This document shows positions 7,547 through 15,520 of a DNA stretch of 64,000 bases, piece by piece. Position numbers and translations under genes: made by a program. Positions within the stretch are counted from its first letter, which is position 1. Every line of letters starts with the position of its first letter. The stretch is from Cohnella xylanilytica (GTDB lineage Bacteria > Bacillota > Bacilli > Paenibacillales > Paenibacillaceae): positions 43,518 through 107,517 of the forward strand of contig NZ_JACJVR010000004.1 of the NCBI RefSeq assembly GCF_014212175.1, written 5' to 3'. The notes beneath the pieces are model-generated. The model was not told where the DNA came from and did not search any database. It worked only from the letters and a program-made list of their open reading frames with translations.

Positions 7547-8971
7547 TTACGGAACAATCTCGAAAACGGAGCCTTGGTTCCGATCCGCCACCTTCATCGA
7601 ACCATTCACCCCTAAATAAAGTCTGGTTTGATCCAGATTCGTTCCCAAACTAACATAATAAGCCGATTGCGCTCCAAAATCATAGTCGATCTCGATCACG
7701 CTATAGTCGCTTGGCCTGCATTCCGTTTGCGCTCGGGTATAAGCCAGAACCCCTCTTACCGGTGGTTGAGAGCCTTGCCGGGCCACATCGGTGAAGACAA
7801 CGCTTCCCCTTAAATCGGGGATTTCATTCCCCATGTAGCACTGGACTCCCGTAAGCGCAGTTCCGCCGAATTTATCGGGCCTCGGATCTTGATGGAAATA
7901 ACTCGTTAAAGGCGGAAGACGCCTTGCCGAAGCGATTACGGCATCGTCGTAATAAGCCATGGTCTTCTCGTCCAAAGCCGGATTGGCCGGGCAGCCCCTC
8001 AGGATCGAAGTAGGAAAAGCACCCTCCCATCCTCGCCAGCCAAAATGAATAAATCCTTCCTGGTCAAGTTCGGCATTCCTTAAAGAGGCTTGGACAAGCT
8101 GAGTAACCGGTATCGGCTTATAATGAACGAAGGAATAAATCGACTCGACCAAATCCTGTCCGACGATTCCCGCATATTTCAGATACCGATCATAAAGCCG
8201 TTGGTAGGCGATGCCCGGAATATTGCGAACCCCTTTGGCGATTACCGTAAGCGTCTCCTGAATAGGCGCGGGAAGTTCATCGAAACGCGTCACTACGGGC
8301 GGATTCGGAATCGATGTGTTTTTATGGACGTCGATTTCAATAATCTTCCCGGCTATCTCCCTGTCATCCTGGCTTAAGTTAAAGGGATCGTAGCCGGAGC
8401 CGCCATCTCCGGTCGTCAAGACGAGTTTGCCCGTCTCGGGGGAGAAGGTTAAGCTGTTGACCCCATTATGATTGAGAAAGGGTCTTCTTAAGTTCAGCAA
8501 GGTCCGCCCTTTCCGAAATTGACCATTCGGCTGCAAGATCCATTCTTCGACCGTATCGATATGATCGTAATTCGATTCTCTATTTATCCACTTGAGGTTC
8601 AAGGTATCGGGATTACAGGGGTCGGGCTTAAAGGATTCCGGAGGAGCGCCCGGCATGGCGCCCGGGCCTTGCGTTCCGGCTGCCGAATAATGAAGGTAGA
8701 AGTAACCGTTGTAATAAAAATAGGGATGGAACGCTAACCCTAACAATCCCCGTTCGTCATATCCTCCGGAAGAGCCGCCCAGCTTGAGGATTCGCGAGCT
8801 CATATCCAAGAAAGTCCATAACGCTCCGTCTCGTACGCATAGAATCTCTCCCACCTGGGTTGCGATAAATAAGCTCTCCGTCGAGTCGCCCGGAAGGACA
8901 GCCGTTTTCAATACAGTGGGCATATGGATCCTGCTTACAACGGGCCGCAAACGAACCTTCACTTTGCTCAA
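7547..8971 (-). CDS. Glucose/sorbosone dehydrogenase-like (PQQ-type beta-propeller) protein
   Basis: The protein (about 474 residues) carries the GSDH propeller signatures GLLGLAFHPYFYYNGYFYLH and LNHNGVNSLTFSPETGKL followed by LTTGDGGSGYDPFN, with the family histidine in HNG. Known members oxidise aldose sugars with PQQ and calcium, outside the membrane. No signal peptide is visible, and the start is uncertain: a TTG at 8971 behind GGAGGGAGGC is preferred, and a GTG at 8992 is possible. It stands alone, convergent with the WYL regulator gene. Without export or a PQQ pathway nearby, its role may be structural or it may use a non-classical route. Confidence 0.75.
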   Translation of the reverse strand: MSKVKVRLRPVVSRIHMPTVLKTAVLPGDSTESLFIATQVGEILCVRDGALWTFLDMSSRILKLGGSSGGYDERGLLGLAFHPYFYYNGYFYLHYSAAGTQGPGAMPGAPPESFKPDPCNPDTLNLKWINRESNYDHIDTVEEWILQPNGQFRKGRTLLNLRRPFLNHNGVNSLTFSPETGKLVLTTGDGGSGYDPFNLSQDDREIAGKIIEIDVHKNTSIPNPPVVTRFDELPAPIQETLTVIAKGVRNIPGIAYQRLYDRYLKYAGIVGQDLVESIYSFVHYKPIPVTQLVQASLRNAELDQEGFIHFGWRGWEGAFPTSILRGCPANPALDEKTMAYYDDAVIASARRLPPLTSYFHQDPRPDKFGGTALTGVQCYMGNEIPDLRGSVVFTDVARQGSQPPVRGVLAYTRAQTECRPSDYSVIEIDYDFGAQSAYYVSLGTNLDQTRLYLGVNGSMKVADRNQGSVFEIVP

Positions 8972-9060
8972 CGACCGCCTGCCTCCCTCCACTTGTCTCC
9001 TTCCTTAGGGATATGATACGAACGGTTCCATTAGTACCGAAGTTCGGATTAGCGTGAAGG

Positions 9061-9095
9061 CAAACTTTTTTTATGTCTAACAAACTTTTTGTTTG
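9061..9095. promoter_or_regulatory. Direct and inverted CAAAC repeats upstream of the D-amino-acid operon
   Basis: CAAACTTTTT occurs at 9061-9070 and again at 9081-9090, exactly 20 bases apart, and the second copy is the left arm of the palindrome CAAAC-N5-GTTTG (9081-9095). The block overlaps a possible promoter TTTGAA-N17-TAGACT. It is a candidate operator for the DauR-like regulator downstream; this is inferred. Confidence 0.45.
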
Positions 9096-9155
9096 AATGC
9101 GGCTGCGCTTATGGTAGACTCATCTCGTGAACCGTTGCAGAAGGAGGCAAGGCGG

Positions 9156-9812
9156 ATGGAGTCGGTAACGGATGAGATGGAGTTTCTGCGAGACATGGTC
9201 CGGGCGCTGGCCGCCCAATTCGGCTCGAACTGCGAGGTGGTGCTGCACGATCTGCGGCGTCCGTACGACAGCACGATCGTAGCGATCGAGAACGGGCACG
9301 TGACCGGCCGCAAGGTCGGGGACCCGGGCACGAATCTGGGGCTGGAGATTCTGCGCGGCACGGAGCAGGACGGCAACAAGTTCAATTACTTGACCCAGAC
9401 GAAGGATGGCCGCATGCTGCGCTCTACCTCCGTCTATATGAAGAACAAGAACGGCGAGACGATCGGCGCGTTGTGCATCAACTTCGACATTACGGACCTG
9501 ATGGTCGCGGAGAAGACGCTGCAATCGCTCACGCTGACCGGTCAAGCGAGTCCGGTGAAGGAGTCGTTCGTGAGCAATGTGAGCGATCTGTTGGACGCGC
9601 TGCTTCAGGAGGCGCAGGAGCAGATCGGCAAACCCGTGGCGCTGATGCAGAAGGAAGACAAGAGGCGAATGGTCGAGCTGCTGGATCGCAAAGGGGCGCT
9701 GCTGGTGAAGAAGGGCGGCGAGAGAATCTGCCAGTTCCTCAACATCTCGAAGTACACGCTGTACAGCTATCTGGAAGAGATCAAGAGCGGTTCCGGCGCC
9801 GAGGGGCGATAG
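9156..9812 (+). CDS. DauR/YheO-type regulator (PAS-like domain plus HTH)
   Basis: This 218-residue protein has an N-terminal YheO-like PAS domain (LAAQFGSNCEVVLHDLRRP to GALCINFDITDL, residues about 15-115) and a C-terminal helix-turn-helix of the DauR type (GGERICQFLNISKYTLYSYL, residues about 185-210). Family knowledge: DauR represses D-arginine use in Pseudomonas, and relatives often sit with D-amino-acid or RidA genes. The ATG at 9156 has GAAGGAGG upstream. The next two genes encode a D-serine dehydratase/D-threonine aldolase-like enzyme and a RidA protein, so a D-amino-acid inducer is the likely signal. Confidence 0.88.
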   Translation: MESVTDEMEFLRDMVRALAAQFGSNCEVVLHDLRRPYDSTIVAIENGHVTGRKVGDPGTNLGLEILRGTEQDGNKFNYLTQTKDGRMLRSTSVYMKNKNGETIGALCINFDITDLMVAEKTLQSLTLTGQASPVKESFVSNVSDLLDALLQEAQEQIGKPVALMQKEDKRRMVELLDRKGALLVKKGGERICQFLNISKYTLYSYLEEIKSGSGAEGR

Positions 9813-9860
9813 ACAGGCGAGCGGGACTCGGGCAGTTCTACTATCGGAAAAAGGGGCTTG

Positions 9861-11033
9861 GTGCGATTGACTTCGGAATCCTCGGAAGCATGGGACGCGA
9901 TCGAGACGCCGTGCGTCGTGATCGATATGGACCGCCTGGAGCGAAATCTCGCGCGGATGGCGGAGACGGCGCGCCTGCATCAGGTGAAGCTGCGGCCGCA
10001 TACGAAGACGCATAAGCTGCCGCGCATAGCCGAGCTGCAGCTCGCGGCCGGCGCCGCCGGCATCACCGTGGCGAAGGTGTCGGAGGCGGAAGTGATGGCG
10101 CAGCACGGATTAAGCGATATCTTCATCGCTTACCCGCTCATTCGGGAGAGCAAGATCGAGCGAGCCGTCCGCTTGAACGAGCGCATCGGGCTCATCCTGG
10201 GCGTCGACAGCCTGGAGGGCGCGAGGCGGCTGTCGGAGGCGGCAGGCCGGCACGGCCAAGTTCTGCAGGTCCGGCTCGAGGTCGACACCGGGCTTCGCCG
10301 GACCGGGGTGCTCTATGACGACGCCGCAGCGCTCGCGCATCAGGTGCACGCCCTGCCCCATCTGCGGCTGACGGGCCTCTACACGTTCCGCGGCGCCGTG
10401 CTCGGCGGCCAGCCAACGATCGACCTCGAGGCGGCGGGCCGCGAGGAGGGAACGCTCATGGCCAAGCTGGCCGAGCGGCTTCGCGCCGAGGGGCTGCCGA
10501 TCGAGGACGTGAGCGTCGGCTCGACGCCGACATCCGCCTATGCCGCGGCCGTGCCGGGCGTGACGGAGATTCGGCCCGGCACGTACGTGTTCCAGGACGC
10601 GATGCAGGCGAAGCTCGGCGTGTGCGCGCTCGACGATTGCGCCGGGACCGTGCACGTTACGGTCGTGAGCCGCCCGTCGCCGGAGCTCGCCGTCATCGAC
10701 GGCGGCAGCAAGACGTTCGCGACCGACGTGCAGCCGGGCACGGAGCCGCTCGGGCTCGTCGGCTTCGGCCGTATCCTCGGGCTGGACGACGCCGTGCTGG
10801 AACGGATGTCGGAGGAGCACGGCATGCTGCGGCTCGGCCCTGCCGCGCAGGCGGCGAACCCGCAGGTGGGGGACCGGCTGGCGATTATCCCCAACCATAT
10901 TTGCAGCACGGTGAACCTGCACAATACGGTCGTGCTGGCGCGTGCGGCGTCCGGGGCTAGCATAGGGCTGCTGGACGCGCCCAAGCTGAATCTGGAGCGG
11001 GTACCGGTGCCCTGCCGCGGGATGCTGGAGTAG
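9861..11033 (+). CDS. D-serine dehydratase/D-threonine aldolase-like PLP enzyme (fold type III)
   Basis: The 390-residue protein starts with an alanine-racemase-type barrel: ETPCVVIDMDRLERNL, then the PLP-lysine motif PHTKTHK at about residues 46-52. It ends with the D-serine-dehydratase-like domain, where IIPNHICSTVNLHN carries the His and Cys that bind zinc in this family. Members cleave or dehydrate D-threonine, D-serine or D-3-hydroxyaspartate. The start is a GTG at 9861 behind AAGGGG; a TTG at 9858 or 9867 is possible. It lies between a DauR-like regulator and RidA. Dehydration by it would yield the reactive enamine that RidA removes. Confidence 0.88.
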   Translation: MRLTSESSEAWDAIETPCVVIDMDRLERNLARMAETARLHQVKLRPHTKTHKLPRIAELQLAAGAAGITVAKVSEAEVMAQHGLSDIFIAYPLIRESKIERAVRLNERIGLILGVDSLEGARRLSEAAGRHGQVLQVRLEVDTGLRRTGVLYDDAAALAHQVHALPHLRLTGLYTFRGAVLGGQPTIDLEAAGREEGTLMAKLAERLRAEGLPIEDVSVGSTPTSAYAAAVPGVTEIRPGTYVFQDAMQAKLGVCALDDCAGTVHVTVVSRPSPELAVIDGGSKTFATDVQPGTEPLGLVGFGRILGLDDAVLERMSEEHGMLRLGPAAQAANPQVGDRLAIIPNHICSTVNLHNTVVLARAASGASIGLLDAPKLNLERVPVPCRGMLE

Positions 11034-11120
11034 CCCGGCGAAGATCCCTTGATCCGGCGCAGCGCTGCTGCCGCCATCGCCATTGCCATTGCATGAATCT
11101 AACCTTAGGAGGTGCCCGCT

Positions 11121-11588
11121 ATGGCACGAATCGAAAAGCGTATCGAAGAGCTCGGTCTCGTACTGCCCCCGTCCCCTGTACCCAAGTTTACGTATATCCC
11201 TTGCAGCCGGACCGGCAACCTGATCTATCTGTCCGGGCAAGATTGCCGCGACGCGACAGGCACTCTGATCTACGAAGGGAAGCTCGGCCGCGAGCTGACC
11301 ATTGAGCAAGGCCAGGAGGCCGCCCGCCAGACGATCCTCAATTGCATCGCCGTCATGAAGGGATACCTCGGCGACCTCGACCGGGTCGTGCGCATCGTCA
11401 AGGTGCTCGGCTTCGTCAACAGCGCACCGGGCTTCGCCGACCAGCCGTTCGTCATGAACGGCGCGTCCGACCTGCTCGTCGACATCTTCGGCGAGAACGG
11501 CAAGCACGCCCGCTCCGCGATCGGGACGAGCGAGCTGCCGTTCCATACGCCGGTGGAGATCGAGCTGATCGCCGAGATCCGCGACTGA
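11121..11588 (+). CDS. RidA/YjgF family enamine deaminase
   Basis: This 155-residue protein has the RidA fold: IYLSGQDCRDATG strand, GQEAARQTILNCIAVMKGYLGDLDRVVRIVKVLGFV helix and the closing HARSAIGTSELPFHTPVEIELIAEI, which contains the arginine that binds the substrate carboxylate. RidA proteins hydrolyse 2-aminoacrylate or related imines to the 2-oxoacid and ammonia. Start ATG 11121 has TAGGAGGTG upstream; a GTG at 11112 is less likely. It is the last gene of the DauR-like operon and should clear the enamine made by the PLP enzyme. A terminator follows. Confidence 0.92.
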   Translation: MARIEKRIEELGLVLPPSPVPKFTYIPCSRTGNLIYLSGQDCRDATGTLIYEGKLGRELTIEQGQEAARQTILNCIAVMKGYLGDLDRVVRIVKVLGFVNSAPGFADQPFVMNGASDLLVDIFGENGKHARSAIGTSELPFHTPVEIELIAEIRD

Positions 11589-11609
11589 CCTCCCGCCCGC
11601 TCAAAGAGA

Positions 11610-11636
11610 AACCGCCTCTACATCAGAGGCGGTTTT
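11610..11636 (+). terminator. Intrinsic terminator of the D-amino-acid operon
   Basis: AACCGCCTCT pairs with AGAGGCGGTT around a 5-base loop, followed by TTTT, 21 bases after the RidA stop. Confidence 0.88.
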
Positions 11637-11674
11637 GTGCGATCCTTTTACCATTGTTTAGGTGGGGTGAGCTA

Positions 11675-12244
11675 ATGAGAAAAAAACTGCAAATTTACAT
11701 TTCGTCTACTTACTACGATCTTATAGAGGAAAGACATACCGCTGTCGAAGCCATCCTTCAAGCCGGTCATATCCCTGCCGGAGTCGAGCAATCTTTCAGG
11801 GAAAGCCCTATGAAAATAAGGAAGAGATGGATCGACGATTCCGATGTATATATCCTGATTCTCGGAGGATTCTATGGCTTGACGCTTCCCGATGATGAAT
11901 CCAAGAGCTATACGCATTGGGAATACGAGTATGCCGGAGAGGCGGGCAAACCCCGATTTGCTTTTGTCGTCACGGAGAAAGCTTTGAGACTGAAGCCGTA
12001 CGACTTCACCGCAATCGAACACTATCAGGAATTCCAGGAGTTTAAGCAATCGGTCATGGAACAAGTCCCTATCTATTATGTGGAAGACTTACGGCACATT
12101 AAGATGGTCCTTCGCGACCAATTGCCGGTATATGCGGCAAGAGACGATCTGTATGGCTGGATCTCCGGCAAGGAGATCCCCGACGTCCGGGAGCTGTTGG
12201 AGGAGAATGCCCGATTGAAGGCGGAGTTGGAAAAAAAGCAATGA
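11675..12244 (+). CDS. DUF4062 domain-containing protein
   Basis: This 189-residue protein begins KKLQIYISSTYYDLIEERH, the DUF4062 signature, and continues through DDSDVYILILGGFYGL, SYTHWEYEYA and a C-terminal coiled-coil (LLEENARLKAELEKK). DUF4062 has a flavodoxin/TIR-like fold and often forms the N-terminal part of large NTPase proteins linked to signalling or phage defence. Here it stands alone with its own GGTGGGGTGA ribosome binding site. No NTPase, nuclease or toxin gene lies beside it, so a defence role is only a possibility. The function is unknown. Confidence 0.85.
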   Translation: MRKKLQIYISSTYYDLIEERHTAVEAILQAGHIPAGVEQSFRESPMKIRKRWIDDSDVYILILGGFYGLTLPDDESKSYTHWEYEYAGEAGKPRFAFVVTEKALRLKPYDFTAIEHYQEFQEFKQSVMEQVPIYYVEDLRHIKMVLRDQLPVYAARDDLYGWISGKEIPDVRELLEENARLKAELEKKQ

Positions 12245-12248
12245 AGGA

Positions 12249-12269
12249 GGGCTGGCGCAAAACCAGCCC
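12249..12269 (+). terminator. Short hairpin after the DUF4062 gene
   Basis: GGGCTGG (12249-12255) pairs with CCAGCCC (12263-12269) just after the DUF4062 stop. No T-run follows, so termination here may be weak. Confidence 0.4.
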
Positions 12270-12324
12270 CAACATACTCAATCGAACCTTCTCATTGCTT
12301 CGGAAACCCCCTTCCTAATAAAGA

Positions 12325-12350
12325 GGACACCCTCTGTGGAGAGGGCGTCC
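12325..12350 (-). terminator. Terminator of the sigma/anti-sigma operon
   Basis: GGACACCCTC (12325-12334) pairs with GAGGGCGTCC (12341-12350) with one mismatch. Read on the minus strand it is followed by CTCTTTATT, 16 bases past the stop at 12366. Confidence 0.65.
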
Positions 12351-12365
12351 GGATCGATTCGCCGC

Positions 12366-13181
12366 TTATTGCCGCGGAGCCATGTTGTTGTAGATGTTCG
12401 TCGCGTTCACCTTGCCCGTGCCGACGTCATCGGTCGTGAAGCCGGACACGATGTTGCCGACCTTGAACTCCTTCTGCAGCAGCTCCTCCGAAGGCTCGGC
12501 GGCCGTCGGGCCGTCGATGCCCATCTTCGTCTCCGGCGTCACCGTGACCCACAGATCGCCTACCTTGAAGCTCTTGCCATCCTCGCTCACTTCGGAGATG
12601 ACGCCGTCGATGTTGACGGCAGCCTTGCCCTTAACCGCGGGCTTCGCTTCGCCGTCCTTCTCCGGCGCGATGAGGTTGTAGATCGCATCGGCCGTTACCC
12701 GGCCGGTGCTGACGTCCTGGGAGGTGTAGCCGGACACGATGTCGCCGACCTGGAAGTTCTTCCGCAGCAGCTCTTCGGATGGCTTCGCCGCCGTCGGCTC
12801 GCTGCTGCCCAGCTTCGTTTGATCCGTGACCTCCACCCACAGGTCGCCCACCTTGAAGCTCTTGCCGTCCGCGCTCACCTCGGAGATGACGCCGTCGATA
12901 TTGACCGCTACCTTGCCCATGATCGGAGGCTTCGCCGTCGCGGCAGCCGAGGGCTGGGACGAAGGCGTCGTCGCCGGAGAACTCGGATTCAGCGCGAGAA
13001 TGCCTGCCGCGAGCACCGCGCATGCCGCGAGGCCGGCCGTCCAACCCATTGCTTTTCTCTTCTTCGTCAATTCCATGTTCATCCGCTCCTTATGATTCAT
13101 CAGTTTGGTATAGGTCGCTTCCTGGAAATCCTCGCTGGTCTTCAAATGGGACATCGCGGACTTATAAACAGATTTCTTCAT
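12366..13181 (-). CDS. Membrane-anchored putative anti-sigma factor with duplicated extracellular domain
   Basis: This 271-residue protein has a charged cytoplasmic N-terminus, one membrane segment (WTAGLAACAVLAAGILAL, residues about 47-64), a Pro/Ser/Thr linker, and two tandem copies of a domain of about 85 residues beginning VNIDGVISEVSxDGKSFKV. The copies are near-identical in places, pointing to recent duplication. Its start overlaps the end of the ECF sigma gene by 20 bases, with a GGAGG site inside that gene. Position, topology and coupling suggest an anti-sigma factor; no zinc-binding HxxxCxxC motif is present. The ligand of the outer domains is unknown. Confidence 0.7.
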   Translation of the reverse strand: MKKSVYKSAMSHLKTSEDFQEATYTKLMNHKERMNMELTKKRKAMGWTAGLAACAVLAAGILALNPSSPATTPSSQPSAAATAKPPIMGKVAVNIDGVISEVSADGKSFKVGDLWVEVTDQTKLGSSEPTAAKPSEELLRKNFQVGDIVSGYTSQDVSTGRVTADAIYNLIAPEKDGEAKPAVKGKAAVNIDGVISEVSEDGKSFKVGDLWVTVTPETKMGIDGPTAAEPSEELLQKEFKVGNIVSGFTTDDVGTGKVNATNIYNNMAPRQ

Positions 13182-13659
13182 CCTCCATGCCTCCAATCTT
13201 CTCCTTCAGGAGCGCGCGCCCTCTCGCCAGCCATGTCCCCACCGTGGCGGGTTTGGCTTCAAGGATCGTCGCGATCTCCTGGATGGAATAGCCTTCGTAA
13301 TAGTGCAGATGGATCGGAATCCGGTACTTCTTGTCCAAGGCCAGAACGGCTTGCAGAACGTCGCTCTCTTCCTTCGGGAGGTAGCTCAGGTCGTCGGGAA
13401 CCGGGTTGCGGCTTCGGAACCATCCGGCCTTCAGTCTATTTTTGCTTTTATTAATGGTCGTTCGAATAAGCCACGCTTTCTCGTGCTCGCCGTTCTCGAA
13501 TACGGGGCGCTTCTGCAGATACGCGAGGAAGACGTCCTGCGCGACCTCTTCCGCATCCGCCGTGTTCTTCAGGTAGGCGAAGGCGATCTTGATCAAGCTT
13601 TGCGAATAAAGACCCAAGGCCCGTCGCACAGATTCATTGAGCTCGAATGAATTGTACAC
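13162..13659 (-). CDS. ECF RNA polymerase sigma factor
   Basis: This 165-residue protein has sigma region 2 (IAFAYLKNTADAEEVAQDVFLAYLQ) and region 4 (YRIPIHLHYYEGYSIQEIATIL then ATVGTWLARGRALLKEKI). Start is a GTG at 13659 behind AAAGGAGGT; a longer TTG start at 13683 is less likely. The membrane protein that overlaps its 3' end is the probable anti-sigma partner, so the pair would transduce an envelope signal. Its target promoters are unknown. Confidence 0.92.
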   Translation of the reverse strand: MYNSFELNESVRRALGLYSQSLIKIAFAYLKNTADAEEVAQDVFLAYLQKRPVFENGEHEKAWLIRTTINKSKNRLKAGWFRSRNPVPDDLSYLPKEESDVLQAVLALDKKYRIPIHLHYYEGYSIQEIATILEAKPATVGTWLARGRALLKEKIGGMEDEEICL

Positions 13660-13794
13660 CTCAGTACCTCCTTTCACCTTCAATACAACCGAGCGCTCGA
13701 TTATTTTTCATAGGGGGCGATTTTTTTTGAGAAAATAATCTCCGCTTGCTCTAGACGAGCCGAGACCCGCCAAGGAATGCAGCCTTTCGGCAGT

Positions 13795-13827
13795 AAAAAA
13801 ATCCCGCCTCTTGAAGAGACGGGATTT
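13795..13827 (-). terminator. Terminator of the TPR gene
   Basis: AAATCCCGCCTC (13799-13810) pairs with GAGACGGGATTT (13816-13827) with one wobble; on the minus strand it ends in a run of seven T. It lies 96 bases downstream of the TPR protein stop at 13923. The rest of 13660-13922 shows no gene. Confidence 0.8.
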
Positions 13828-13922
13828 CCGCAGGTTCACGCACGCCAAATTTTGCTCTATATTCTCATCAAACCAGGTGCCGCGGCCCCCGAAGCAACAA
13901 CGCCGATCCCCAATCGATTATT

Positions 13923-14345
13923 TCAAATCGCTATCCTTGTCTCCAGAAACTCAAGATACTTGGGGTCGTCTTCCATAAAGATCGCAATCCCGGCACCCAT
14001 GTAAGCCCGGGTCAGCTCGTCTGCCGCTTGATCAAGGCGTTCCTGCTCGTAATACAATTGCCCTAGCCGAAGATGAATGTAGGGATTCCCCAACCCCTTC
14101 GGACACTGGGCTGCATTATAGAAACACTTGAAGGCCTTATCGTAATTCTTCATTTGAAAATGGACATCCCCAACAGCCGCATAGATCCACGTCGCGGCTT
14201 CCCATTCTCGATGATTCTCCGGCAACAATCGGAGGGCCGCGACATATTTATTCTTGCTCTCCTCAAGATGGCCTGCTCTTGCCAGATCATCGCCTTGCTT
14301 ACACAGCGCGGAAATTTCGGCATGGGTGGAATCCGGAAGTTGCAC
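13923..14345 (-). CDS. Tetratricopeptide repeat protein
   Basis: This 140-residue cytoplasmic protein contains about three TPR-like helix pairs (DDLARAGHLEESKNKYVAAL; AVGDVHFQMKNYDKAFKCFY; LRLGQLYYEQERLDQAADEL) and ends MGAGIAIFMEDDPKYLEFLE. TPR units bind protein partners. The start is a GTG at 14345 behind AGGAGAG. A remnant of a close paralogue, matching only this C-terminal end, lies at 46389-46487. Whole-length homologues in Bacilli are annotated only as TPR proteins, and the partner is unknown. Confidence 0.8.
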   Translation of the reverse strand: MQLPDSTHAEISALCKQGDDLARAGHLEESKNKYVAALRLLPENHREWEAATWIYAAVGDVHFQMKNYDKAFKCFYNAAQCPKGLGNPYIHLRLGQLYYEQERLDQAADELTRAYMGAGIAIFMEDDPKYLEFLETRIAI

Positions 14346-14421
14346 CGTCGTCTCTCCTATCCTATTGTTTTCTGACTTTCATCAAAAATAATCGCGCCTG
14401 GGGATTCTTTCGGCGAAGACT

Positions 14422-15219
14422 CTACGGCAAAGTCCGGGGTGGCTTTGTTGGAGAAGGCGGCTTCCAGGCTAGCAGAATTCCGGCGTCACCGCAGCATTTG
14501 CTTACGCCCTCCATATCATCTCTTCCAACCTCCCAAAGCCACAAATCATTGCCGATTTTCCTTAGGGAGCCGCGGCCCTGTTCTTGGACAATCCATTCTC
14601 CAAGCGTCATGCCTTGAATGTCGATATGAAGATGGTTATCGTTTAGCATATTGCAGGGATAAACCATTCTCAGCATATCCCCCCTATAACGAACCTTCCC
14701 TTTGAATCTCCCGGGAGTTTCTTTGTTAAAAATCCTTGCATCCTCATAGGGGAACAATTTGATCAGATTCTCGCCCGCCGCATAGTAAAAAGCATTTGCC
14801 ACTTTCGGGGCAGCATACACGATTCCATACGGACAGCTGATTCTCTTCGATACATCTTCCACAAAGCCGATGAAATTTTCATATATGTCGTCAATAGGTA
14901 CAGCACACTGGGCATCCATGTGATGAAAGCCGCTAAACTCGTCGGTCATGTACCCAAAAGATGCAAACCAAGGGGAATAGCCATTCTGTTCGTTATATAA
15001 TCGAAATGCCGTAACTTCTTTAGAGATTATTTTCCTTTTGAGTTCGGAGAGCGAGGTTTCTATCCAATCAACATAGAGTCCATCCTCCTCATTCTTGTAT
15101 GTATAATACCCGGCAGATGTAACCCTTGCGCCGATAGCATCAAAGAACGACTCGCCAGCCTTGCAAGCCTCCATTGGAGTGACTTCGCTAGTGTCATACA
15201 TGGCCAAGCCCGTACACAT
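14422..15219 (-). CDS. Hypothetical protein, 265 residues
   Basis: I do not recognise this family. The protein is soluble, with no signal peptide or membrane segment, rich in aromatic residues, and contains a mid-region PYGIVYAAPKVANAFYYAAG and a C-terminal WLWEVGRDDMEGVSKC. It starts MCTGLAMYDTSEVTPMEACK at ATG 15219 behind AGAGGTGAG. The size and aromatic-rich make-up resemble orphan toxin-immunity or substrate-binding proteins, but no toxin gene is beside it. It lies next to the TPR gene in the same direction, 76 bases apart, so the two may be co-transcribed. Confidence 0.6.
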   Translation of the reverse strand: MCTGLAMYDTSEVTPMEACKAGESFFDAIGARVTSAGYYTYKNEEDGLYVDWIETSLSELKRKIISKEVTAFRLYNEQNGYSPWFASFGYMTDEFSGFHHMDAQCAVPIDDIYENFIGFVEDVSKRISCPYGIVYAAPKVANAFYYAAGENLIKLFPYEDARIFNKETPGRFKGKVRYRGDMLRMVYPCNMLNDNHLHIDIQGMTLGEWIVQEQGRGSLRKIGNDLWLWEVGRDDMEGVSKCCGDAGILLAWKPPSPTKPPRTLP

Positions 15220-15454
15220 CTATCTCACCTCTATGCCGCGGATAAGGACCGTACTTCGAATGCAGCCTTCGCAGCCGCTTCGATTTTTGATTGCAGCCTT
15301 GAAAATCCATGAAAATCCATTTTCACTTCTTTGCCTTCCTTTCGTTCAAAAACCCGGGATGGCCCTTCGTTCATTCTGCCCTAGATCGCGATCTATCGAA
15401 ATCCTGCAAATTAACCATTTTATTGGGCTTCGCTTTGGGTTGTGCTTGGGTGTG

Positions 15455-15506
15455 TTGACATAAAATCAAAGGAAATATACAATAACGATGCAAGCAAGCA
15501 CTTGCA
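15455..15506 (+). promoter_or_regulatory. tetR promoter with overlapping operator
   Basis: TTGACA (15455-15460), a 17-base spacer and TACAAT (15478-15483) form a near-consensus sigma-A promoter. Immediately downstream, over the expected start point, lies TGCAAGCAAGCACTTGCA (15489-15506), which matches the palindrome upstream of the efflux gene in 16 of 18 positions. This supports autorepression by TetR. Confidence 0.85.
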
Positions 15507-15520
15507 TGGAAGGGTGGCTT

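Noticed and set aside
9120..11546. Long antisense frames over the D-amino-acid operon
   Set aside because: Histidine/arginine-rich antisense frames that mirror GC-rich codon use; no motifs.
11675..12244. A complete phage-defence system around DUF4062
   Set aside because: The neighbours are a D-amino-acid operon and a sigma factor pair; no NTPase, nuclease or membrane effector is adjacent.
12336..13454. 372-residue frame antisense to the sigma/anti-sigma genes
   Set aside because: Complement of two well-supported genes; its repeats only mirror the duplicated domain.
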